From JAOABV01 sp039801465 (lineage in GTDB: Bacteria > Hydrothermota > Tepidihabitantia > Tepidihabitantales > CAIPLT01): 64,000 bases of DNA. The stretch's first letter is position 1. The number at the start of each line of letters is the position of its first letter. A program made the translations under genes and the position numbers. The stretch lies in NCBI GenBank assembly GCA_039801465.1, contig JBDRUT010000001.1, forward strand, positions 62,001 to 126,000, read 5' to 3'. The notes under the pieces were generated by a model. That model searched no databases, was not told the DNA's origin, and saw nothing but the letters and a program-made list of their open reading frames with translations. Positions 56,674 through 64,000 of the stretch are shown piece by piece.

Positions 56674-58080
56674 ATGTCTAACGAAACACTGTTAAATCAA
56701 ACCTTGCCAGTCAAGCAGTTGCCTTTCATTATATTTTTGATATTCCAGATAGTCCTTATAGTTGTTTCCATTTTATCGCCGGCAAAAATATCCCTGGCAG
56801 TATTTGCTAGTTTAATATCGCTCGTCTTTATTCTTATCTATCCTGATTTACAAGTATCAATAATAATTCTTTCGATTTTTGTTGCGATTGTTCTACCCCG
56901 GCCTACTGGCAGGGGTTTAATCTTTAAGGTGGAAGAACTATTTCCCATGGTCGCATTATTGTTGTTCGTCATCGCAACATTTCAAGGCGAAACATCAAAT
57001 CGTTCAATTGGTAAAATCGGATATTGGTTAATCGCATTTTTAATCGTCGTTATTATATCCGGAATAATTGGCATCGTTAAAGAACGCGAGAAGATTTTAG
57101 TCTTTGACGAAGCAATGATGTTTTGGGCTTGGGGCATTTATTTTATCATAATAAAAAGCAAAATATCGCAAACAGGAATAAAACATATTTTCTGGGCAAT
57201 CATTATCGGAGCATTAATTGTAAGCCTGTATTATATTTATGAATTCAAAACCGGTGGAGGCAAACTGCGCTTTCGCACTGACCAACAACATATCTTTAAT
57301 TTTACGATTCCGTTACTCTTTGCTTTTATATTATATTATCCGAAGAAAATTATCCGAACAATTGCAATTTTATTAATTGTTCCAATGATAATTGCAGTAT
57401 ATATAACATTGACTCGGGCTTTGTGGATATTAATTCCTTTGGCAATCTTTATACAGTATATTTATTTTATGAAGGATGCCTTAAGGAAGGCTCATCTATT
57501 AAATTATCTTTTACCAATCTTAATAATTGGTATGATTGGAATATTAGGCATAATGTTGCTTCAGGGTTTATTTGGGGTTTCTGGTTTATTAAGCGAAAGA
57601 TTTGCAACTTTTAAAATATTAGAATATGATATCTCCCTGCTGGCACGCGCTGAATTATCGCGCTATGTGTTAGAAAGAGTACATAATTCTCCTATTTTTG
57701 GTGTTGGCTTGGCTGATTTTTTGCGCTATCAATATTTCCCAACCCTGGGTCGATTTAATGTTTACTGGTTAGATAATACTTATATGCAGTTATTTTGGAA
57801 AACCGGGATAGTCGGAACCCTGCTATTTTTTATTGTTTTATATTATTTTTTAAGACGCGCATGGTTCATTTTAATAAATGCCAACTCAACTTTTGATAAA
57901 ATTATTAGTTCTTCAGTATTTAGTTCTTTTGTTGCCTTAGCAATTAGTGGACTCCAATGCGGTATTTTAGTAGGCTATCGGTTTAATTTTGTTTGGGCTG
58001 CACTCATGGGAATCGTCGAAATCCGAGCACAGGAAATTAAAAAAAGTCTCGATGAGGAAAAAATCCACAATGTCGGATAA
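56674..58080 (+). CDS. O-antigen polymerase/ligase-family membrane protein
   Basis: 468 residues, about 12 transmembrane segments, with the large outer loop before the last helices (ILEYDISLLARAELSRYVLE then NSPIFGVGLADFLRYQYFP) typical of the Wzy_C/WaaL family. It polymerises or transfers undecaprenyl-linked glycan repeats in the periplasm. It follows the Wzz-like gene by 24 nt and overlaps the flippase gene by 11 nt. Confidence 0.8.
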   Translation: MSNETLLNQTLPVKQLPFIIFLIFQIVLIVVSILSPAKISLAVFASLISLVFILIYPDLQVSIIILSIFVAIVLPRPTGRGLIFKVEELFPMVALLLFVIATFQGETSNRSIGKIGYWLIAFLIVVIISGIIGIVKEREKILVFDEAMMFWAWGIYFIIIKSKISQTGIKHIFWAIIIGALIVSLYYIYEFKTGGGKLRFRTDQQHIFNFTIPLLFAFILYYPKKIIRTIAILLIVPMIIAVYITLTRALWILIPLAIFIQYIYFMKDALRKAHLLNYLLPILIIGMIGILGIMLLQGLFGVSGLLSERFATFKILEYDISLLARAELSRYVLERVHNSPIFGVGLADFLRYQYFPTLGRFNVYWLDNTYMQLFWKTGIVGTLLFFIVLYYFLRRAWFILINANSTFDKIISSSVFSSFVALAISGLQCGILVGYRFNFVWAALMGIVEIRAQEIKKSLDEEKIHNVG

Positions 58081-59614
58081 TTCCCAACAAGCACCTGGAA
58101 AAGCACTAATTGTTGGCAGCGGTTATTCATATTTGTCTTTATTGGTAAATAAATTTATTGGTGTTTTCACTTCTATTTTTCTTGCCCGTTCCCTTGGTCC
58201 ATCCAATCTCGGAATGATTTCAATCATAAATTACTTGTTATTACTAATGCTCTTTTTTACTGGTTTCGGCATTCCCACTGCAATCGTCAAACTAATTCCT
58301 GAGATCGAACTAAAGAATGGAAGCCACGAAACCAATAAATTTGTTTTTTCCGGATTTGCAATTAATTTTATAATAATGGTTGTATTGTCAGTAATCTATC
58401 TTGCTATATCTGTTCCGGTCGCAATCTCTATTTATCACGAACCCAAATTGATTTCGCTGATACAACTCAGTGTTATTGCATTACTCTTCTTTTCATTTAA
58501 TCAGTATGGTAATGCGATTATTCAGGGATTTGCCGAATTTAGAAAATTATCACTACTTTCAATGTTTACTTCAGTGTTTGGTTTTGCGGTCTTAATTCCC
58601 AGCACAAAACTTTGGGGCATCAAAGGACCAGTAATCGCACAAGCGGTAAATAGCATTGTTACATTCTTACTGTTGGTTCTAATACTTAAAAAGACACGAA
58701 AAGATTTGAATTTGTTCTCCTTATCACAATTATTGAAGCCAAAGAGTTTCCTTAAAGATATTAGAATGAATTTTCATTTACGAAGACTGCTTCCAACCGC
58801 ATTCCCAATATTCTTATCCGGACTGGTGATGACTCCGGTTTTAACCATACTGACAGCAATCTTAAGCCGATTGCAAGGATTTAGTGATGTTGGATTTTTT
58901 AATATTGCTTATTCTTTAACTCAATTTATTCTATTTGTACCTACGGCAGTTGGAACTGCTTTTATCCCCTTAGCATCAAAATTGGCAGTGGAAAATCAAG
59001 TTAAATTGAATAATTTCTTAATCAAAACTATTTTTGGTGTCGACTTAATTGTGATTACCATTGCTTTTTTTATCAGTTTTTTTTCTAAAGAAATCATCTA
59101 TCTCTTTTACGGAAAATCATTTTCTCCAGTACAATCGATTCTGATATTACTATCCATCGCCTCATTTTTATCAAGCTTCGGATATATCTTTGGTTATTAT
59201 TTAATATCAACGAACCGATTATGGTTTGCCACGATATTAAATTTAATCTGGTTTATCGCAATAACTGGTCCTGCCTCCAGCCTGATAAAACACTTTCAAT
59301 TAAATGGTTTGGGTTTAAGTTATATAATTGCATATATTGTCTTAGGCATTGTGAGTATTATCTTTATCGGGCAGAAGATTAGAATTAAGCAAAATTATCT
59401 GCTGCTACATTTAATCTTCGGCTTTATTCTTTTATGCGGACTGTATTTTATTAAGACCTATCCAATACATTTTATCTTTCAAATAATTGTTTTGTTTCTA
59501 TTTGTTCTATATTTATTTTATTTTACCACGAAACTCTTTGATAAAAGTGATAAAGACCTAATAAAGGTTTTATTAGGAAATGAAGTTAAGCGATTTCTCT
59601 ATTTTGCCAAATGA
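58070..59614 (+). CDS. Polysaccharide flippase, Wzx/MATE-like
   Basis: Chosen start ATG 58070, overlapping the previous stop; earlier in-frame starts lie inside the preceding gene. 514 residues with about 12-14 membrane segments and the N-terminal GSGYSYLSLLVNKFIGVFTS and LARSLGPSNLGMIS motifs of the polysaccharide_synt family. It flips lipid-linked repeat units across the inner membrane. Part of the export module. Confidence 0.88.
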   Translation: MSDNSQQAPGKALIVGSGYSYLSLLVNKFIGVFTSIFLARSLGPSNLGMISIINYLLLLMLFFTGFGIPTAIVKLIPEIELKNGSHETNKFVFSGFAINFIIMVVLSVIYLAISVPVAISIYHEPKLISLIQLSVIALLFFSFNQYGNAIIQGFAEFRKLSLLSMFTSVFGFAVLIPSTKLWGIKGPVIAQAVNSIVTFLLLVLILKKTRKDLNLFSLSQLLKPKSFLKDIRMNFHLRRLLPTAFPIFLSGLVMTPVLTILTAILSRLQGFSDVGFFNIAYSLTQFILFVPTAVGTAFIPLASKLAVENQVKLNNFLIKTIFGVDLIVITIAFFISFFSKEIIYLFYGKSFSPVQSILILLSIASFLSSFGYIFGYYLISTNRLWFATILNLIWFIAITGPASSLIKHFQLNGLGLSYIIAYIVLGIVSIIFIGQKIRIKQNYLLLHLIFGFILLCGLYFIKTYPIHFIFQIIVLFLFVLYLFYFTTKLFDKSDKDLIKVLLGNEVKRFLYFAK

Positions 59615-59689
59615 AGTTCTCGTTTACTATTATTCTTTTTAATGCGATAAATCATAAAACACCGACATTCTCATCAGCGAGTGTACTAA

Positions 59690-60886
59690 ATGACCGATAA
59701 TAATCTTTTTGACTTTGCTTTTTTTGGCGCAGTACCCTATGACCACTTGCTGCGCGGAAGAACCGGGGCATTTGTTGATGTCTTAAGAAGAATTGGTTAC
59801 TATGTATATTATTTTGAAATACCACCGGCTTCTGTCCTTCAATATGTCAAAGAACCAACATTTCATAAGCGTGGCTTGATAAATTTCTTTTCGCCGCCGA
59901 TAAAAATACAGCCCAATTTAGCAGTATTCGCCTTTCCGCCGATTATTCCTGCATCAAGATTTGAGTCGGGTTATATAAGAACTTTTAACACGAAAAGATT
60001 TGTTCAACGGATAAAAAAATACTATTATCCATTAGTTCGTGAACGAAAGAAACCGGTCGTAGCAATTATCGTTACTCCTTACTGGTTTGATATAATTAGC
60101 GAACTAAATTTTTCTTTAATCTGCTATGATTGTATCGATGATGTTAAAGTGTTCTGTAAGGAGAAACATCTAAATTATTTTATTAATCTGCAACGAAAAT
60201 TAATTGAAAAGTCAGATTTAGTCATAATCTCTGCTGAGAAACTTAAAGACGATATTTTGGCAATCAATTCTCAAAAACCCATTACCTATATTCCCAACGG
60301 TGTTGCCTTTGATTTCTTTTCAGAACACAAAAACGATTCCCAAATTGCTGATTCTTTATTATCATTCAAGCGACCGATTATTGGTTTTGTCGGTGCAATT
60401 TTTAATTGGATTGATATCACTTTAATTAAAAAAACTGCAGAAACCTTCTCAGACTGTTCAGTAGTTTTAGTTGGACCTGTTCAAGATGTAAAAATTCCGA
60501 CCTTGCCCAACCTTCATTATTTAGGAGTCAAACCATTTTCTTCAATACCGGCAATAATAAATGCTTTTGATGTTTGTCTAATTCCCTTTGTTGCTGGCGA
60601 GGTCTCAGATAAAGTTGACCCAATCAAAATTTATGAATATCTTGCCTTAGGAAAACCGGTGGTTGCGATTAACCTGCCAGAATTAAAAAGGATGGCATCC
60701 TTAATATATTTTGCCGAGAGTAAAGACGACTTTATTAACGCAATTCGTAAAGCACTTAATGAGAACTCTGCCGAATTGAGAACTTTGAGAATAAAATTTG
60801 CCCAGGAAAATTCGTGGGAACACAGAGTAAAAAAACTGATTGAAGCGGTCTCAAATCGTATAACCTGCTCCGAAAAGCAAAAGTAA
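59690..60886 (+). CDS. Glycosyltransferase, GT-B fold
   Basis: 398 residues. The N-domain reads DFAFFGAVPYDHLLRGRTGAF; the nucleotide-sugar site is in the C-domain, DPIKIYEYLALGKPVVAIN, as in GT4-like enzymes. Also PNGVAFDFF and VGAIFNWID. Donor and acceptor unknown. It lies 75 nt after the flippase and 3 nt before the next transferase. Confidence 0.8.
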   Translation: MTDNNLFDFAFFGAVPYDHLLRGRTGAFVDVLRRIGYYVYYFEIPPASVLQYVKEPTFHKRGLINFFSPPIKIQPNLAVFAFPPIIPASRFESGYIRTFNTKRFVQRIKKYYYPLVRERKKPVVAIIVTPYWFDIISELNFSLICYDCIDDVKVFCKEKHLNYFINLQRKLIEKSDLVIISAEKLKDDILAINSQKPITYIPNGVAFDFFSEHKNDSQIADSLLSFKRPIIGFVGAIFNWIDITLIKKTAETFSDCSVVLVGPVQDVKIPTLPNLHYLGVKPFSSIPAIINAFDVCLIPFVAGEVSDKVDPIKIYEYLALGKPVVAINLPELKRMASLIYFAESKDDFINAIRKALNENSAELRTLRIKFAQENSWEHRVKKLIEAVSNRITCSEKQK

Positions 60887-60889
60887 GAT

Positions 60890-62011
60890 ATGAAAATTGC
60901 GATTGACGCCTTATCCGCTAAATCATTGTATCATGGTATGGGTAACTATGTGTTTAATTTAATCCAACATTTAGCATCAATATCTACGTCGAATCATTAT
61001 ACTGTCTTTAAACGACCAGGAGTATTTTCTGACTATAAAGAAACTAATGTCTGTTTCATAGAAATAGGCATACCTTTGACTTTACGGGTTTTCTGGGAAC
61101 ACCTGTATCTACCATCTGTATTAAAAAAAGCACAAATTGACCTGTTTTGGGGGCCGAGTAACTTTTTACCCAATCGCAAAGTTTGTCGATATGTTGTAAC
61201 GATTCATGACTTGTCATCGTTTATAATGCCAAAAACTTATTCATATCTGCGCCGAAAGTATTATCAACAGATTATTTATACTTCACTGCGCTCGGCTGAT
61301 TTTATTATCACTGACTCAGAATCTTCAAAGCGGGATTTACTTACTTATTTTAATGTCGCCAAGGATAAAATCAAGGTGATTTACTGTGGACTTAATGAGA
61401 TTTTTCTTAAATCGCCTTCAATAGAATCGACTCGCATAGTTCGGAATAAATATCGTCTCCCAGATGAATACATTTTTACCTTGGGTGTATTAGAACCGAA
61501 AAAGAATACCCAACGCTTACTTTGGGCATATACTCAACTAAAAACGAGTTTGAAATCATTACCACCATTATTAATCTCCGGTTCCCGAAAATATGGCTGG
61601 AAAAATCGTTCATTTTTCCGAATGGTTAAGGAACTAAATCTAATTGACTCAGTTATATTTACTGACTTTGTAGAACAGAAAGATTTACCTTCAGTCTATT
61701 CTTGTGCCTGTCTCTTTGTTCTCCCTTCACTTTACGAAGGATTTGGTTTACCCGTAATTGAAGCAATGGCATGTGGTGTGCCAGTAATTACTTCTAATGT
61801 CTCATCATTACCCGAAATAGCAGGTAACGCAGCAATTTTAGTCAACCCGTATGATGTTAACGAGATTGCCCAAGCAATTAAGAATGTGTTGTCAAATAGA
61901 CAATTACAGCAAGAAATGCGAGAAAAAGGTATTGAAAATGCTAAAAGATTCTCCTGGGAAAAATCTGCGATTTCTCTTTTAGAAGTATTTGAACAAGTAT
62001 GCAAGCAGTAA
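60890..62011 (+). CDS. Glycosyltransferase family 4 protein
   Basis: 373 residues with the GT4 signature SLYEGFGLPVIEAMACGVPV (E-x7-E) and the N-domain GMGNYVFNLIQHL. GVLEPKKNTQRLLWAY is the usual hinge motif. It is close in type to the partial gene at the window end. It overlaps the next gene by 13 nt. Confidence 0.9.
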   Translation: MKIAIDALSAKSLYHGMGNYVFNLIQHLASISTSNHYTVFKRPGVFSDYKETNVCFIEIGIPLTLRVFWEHLYLPSVLKKAQIDLFWGPSNFLPNRKVCRYVVTIHDLSSFIMPKTYSYLRRKYYQQIIYTSLRSADFIITDSESSKRDLLTYFNVAKDKIKVIYCGLNEIFLKSPSIESTRIVRNKYRLPDEYIFTLGVLEPKKNTQRLLWAYTQLKTSLKSLPPLLISGSRKYGWKNRSFFRMVKELNLIDSVIFTDFVEQKDLPSVYSCACLFVLPSLYEGFGLPVIEAMACGVPVITSNVSSLPEIAGNAAILVNPYDVNEIAQAIKNVLSNRQLQQEMREKGIENAKRFSWEKSAISLLEVFEQVCKQ

Positions 62012-63333
62012 AATCCCTTTTGAACTTAAGTGTAATTTTGGTTTTGGTATGTATATCTTTCGGTTCTAATGCAGAAAAAATCGTTGGTTATGAAATTAAA
62101 ATTGTTTTAGAGACAACATCTGATTGGACAGATTTGACTTTTGACAATACAAATTTTTACTACTTAAAAGAAAGAATATTAACGCCACATCCAGTTTCAA
62201 TTGGCTTATTATCTATTAGTAAAAATACTTACGATTCAACATTAACCAAGATTGAATTTGACCTTTTCTTTCCTCAGCCGTTACCACCAGAACTTAAGTT
62301 CTCAGTTCGAAAAGGCGGAATTGGCTCCACTAAAATTGCATTTATCAATACAGAACAAGAGACATTAGGTGTATTTGTTAACGATAAGAATATTCCTTAC
62401 GATGTCCAAAATTTAATGAGCTTCTCGTTTAAGAGTAGATTATTCTCAGGCAAAGATACTATTATAATAAATCCGGATAAGTTAAACACAGAAAAATTAG
62501 TTTTGGCATTCTATTTTTTATGGTATTATCCAGAAAACTGGCATTGGACCGGCAAATTGTCTATTGCCCATCAACCAGTTTTTGGATTATATTCATCTTC
62601 TAATGAGCGTATCTTGAAAACTCATATCAATATGGCAAAGTCTGCAGGAATTGACGGCTTTATCTGTTCCTGGTGGGGAATAAATTCAGTATCTGACCAG
62701 AACTTAAAAAAACTTGCTTCAATTTGTAATGAAATAGGTTTTCTTTTCACCGTTTACTTAGAAAAAGTAAGTGATATGAACGATTTAAGAACATCTTTAT
62801 GTTATTTGGAATCAACCTATACTCAACAATCAGCATATATAAAATATCAAGGGAAACCAGTAATTTTTATATTTAATCGGATATTAGAAACAATACCCCT
62901 CGATTCATTAAGAACCGTAAATGACAAGTTTGCAATTATAAATTATGGATATAGAGTAAGTAATCTTGAAGGTTTTGATGGTTATCATGAATTTCTACCG
63001 CCAGAAACTAATATGCAGAAACTGAAACGGTTATATCGATTAGCCCGAGATGTTGCCAATAGTAAGAATAGAATCTTTGCTATTCCCGTAATGCCCGGTT
63101 TTGATGACCGCTCAGTTAATGAACCAGGAACACTTATTAAGCGGAAAAACGGCGAATATTACAAACAAACATGGGAATCAGCATTGTCAGCAAATCCTGA
63201 TTGGATACTAATATCAACTTTCAACGAGTGGTTTGAAGGTTCGGAAATCGAGCCGAGTAAAGAATATGGCGAATTATATTTGAAGTTAACTAAACAGTAT
63301 ATCGAAAAATTCAAGCATAATAAATACCAATGA
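61999..63333 (+). CDS. Exported GH99/WbsX-like protein
   Basis: 444 residues with a signal peptide (LLNLSVILVLVCISFGSNA). The C-terminal two thirds carry LAFYFLWYYPENWHWTG, NMAKSAGIDGFICSWWG and STFNEWFEGSEIEPS, the signatures of the GH99-like (endo-alpha-mannosidase/WbsX) family, with the paired Glu of NEWxEGxxxEP. The N-terminal part (about 25-160) is a separate beta domain. It could trim or modify exported glycan. An exported glycosidase-like gene between cytoplasmic transferases is unusual. Confidence 0.8.
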   Translation: MQAVKSLLNLSVILVLVCISFGSNAEKIVGYEIKIVLETTSDWTDLTFDNTNFYYLKERILTPHPVSIGLLSISKNTYDSTLTKIEFDLFFPQPLPPELKFSVRKGGIGSTKIAFINTEQETLGVFVNDKNIPYDVQNLMSFSFKSRLFSGKDTIIINPDKLNTEKLVLAFYFLWYYPENWHWTGKLSIAHQPVFGLYSSSNERILKTHINMAKSAGIDGFICSWWGINSVSDQNLKKLASICNEIGFLFTVYLEKVSDMNDLRTSLCYLESTYTQQSAYIKYQGKPVIFIFNRILETIPLDSLRTVNDKFAIINYGYRVSNLEGFDGYHEFLPPETNMQKLKRLYRLARDVANSKNRIFAIPVMPGFDDRSVNEPGTLIKRKNGEYYKQTWESALSANPDWILISTFNEWFEGSEIEPSKEYGELYLKLTKQYIEKFKHNKYQ

Positions 63334-63382
63334 AAATAATCTAAGCAAAACAATCAACTTGTGTCTTCATAAATAATATCAA

Positions 63383-64000
63383 ATGCGAATTGGAATTGAT
63401 TGTCGGCCCCTTAGCGAAGCACCAAGAGGTGTTGGACATTATCTAATTAATATTCTGAACCAATTTGTTATCCAAAAAGAGTCAATAATTTTCTATCTCT
63501 ATGTACCAAAAACAATTGGTTATGCGCCCCAGCAATCCAATTTTATTATTCGTAAAGGGAAATTGCCTTTACCTGGTACTTTCTGGTTTCAAACTGAAGG
63601 TAGACAGATAATTAATTCAGATAAACCGGATACATTTTGGGCACCCTGTGATATTTTACCTTCAGGACTTTCTAAAAATATTTATAAAGTTCTCTCGGTC
63701 CATGACTTAACCTATATTTTTTTTCCGCAAACAATGGAAAATTATAATCGGTTAATCCATAAAATGTTTTTTAAAAAATCTCTCTTAAACGCCAATCGTA
63801 TCATCACGATGGCAAACTATACCAAAAAAGCACTTATTGATTTGTTCAACATTGAGCCTGAAAAGATAACAGTCATATATGAAGGAGTTGATGAAAAATT
63901 TCGAGAATATGACCGAAACGAAGTATCTAAAATACTAAACAATTACAAAATTAACCGTCCCTATATTCTTGCAGTCGGAACATTGGAACCAAAGAAAAAC
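63383..64000 (+). CDS. Glycosyltransferase family 4 protein, partial at window end
   Basis: ATG 63383 opens MRIGIDCRPLSEAPRGVGHY and stays open for 206 codons to the last base. KVLSVHDLTYIFFPQ, YEGVDEKF and AVGTLEPKKN are GT4 N-domain and hinge motifs; the C-terminal half with the donor site lies outside. It resembles the transferase at 60890. Confidence 0.85.
   Translation, partial: MRIGIDCRPLSEAPRGVGHYLINILNQFVIQKESIIFYLYVPKTIGYAPQQSNFIIRKGKLPLPGTFWFQTEGRQIINSDKPDTFWAPCDILPSGLSKNIYKVLSVHDLTYIFFPQTMENYNRLIHKMFFKKSLLNANRIITMANYTKKALIDLFNIEPEKITVIYEGVDEKFREYDRNEVSKILNNYKINRPYILAVGTLEPKKN

Overview
The window is AT-rich bacterial chromosomal DNA. It most resembles an uncultured lineage of the FCB/WOR-3 (Stahlbacteria-like) type. 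The evidence is large secreted beta-propeller proteins with a C-terminal FlgD/T9SS-like sorting domain, Kelch repeats of an 'IYAFKGGNT' type, a 23S-5S rRNA unit with no linked 16S, and a complete selenocysteine insertion set. The taxonomic guess is inference; the standard genetic code fits all intact genes.

Layout. 1-9.6 kb (minus strand): a metallophosphoesterase, ornithine carbamoyltransferase (argF), hslU, an ABC exporter with a TPR protein, a cysteine synthase-like enzyme, and dnaA flanked by DnaA boxes (probable oriC). 10-15 kb: hypF, a secreted protein of unknown function overlapping a carbamate kinase, then tandem promoter-like repeats. 15-18.7 kb is accessory: a secreted protein behind a promoter with a G8 tract between -35 and -10 and a (GACA)5 tract in its leader, an XRE regulator, and an IS whose transposase carries an in-frame amber codon. 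18.6-22.3 kb: tRNA-Sec, selB, selA. 22.8-29 kb: a three-gene operon of exported proteins. 29.2 kb: RNase P RNA. 29.7-34.3 kb: a sugar nucleotidyltransferase, polA, wecB. 34.8-37.5 kb: two M16 peptidases. 37.8-42 kb: smpB, an amidase, murI, rph, and an RluD-type pseudouridine synthase. 42-46.9 kb (minus): a pilin-like protein, then a 5S-[four-helix-bundle gene]-23S unit with its own promoter and boxA elements. 47-50 kb: a 1026-residue Kelch/sorting-domain protein. 50.4-55.2 kb: tRNA-Asp, an unknown membrane-anchored protein, lipA, cutA, isoaspartyl peptidase, mutM. 55.4 kb to the end: a polysaccharide export and assembly cluster (Wzz-, Wzy-, Wzx-like, glycosyltransferases, a GH99/WbsX-like protein) that runs off the window.

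The strongest unusual signal is the 14.9-15.9 kb locus. A perfect TTGACA/TATAAT promoter with 17-bp spacing has G8 in its spacer. Its leader holds a short ORF running through a tetranucleotide repeat, and one added repeat unit would put that ORF in frame with the exported protein. This looks like a phase-variable (contingency) locus. Other points of note are a 168-nt dispersed element found twice, an open frame continuing 73 codons past the wecB UGA in a Sec-decoding genome, and a frameshifted four-helix-bundle gene inside the rRNA unit.
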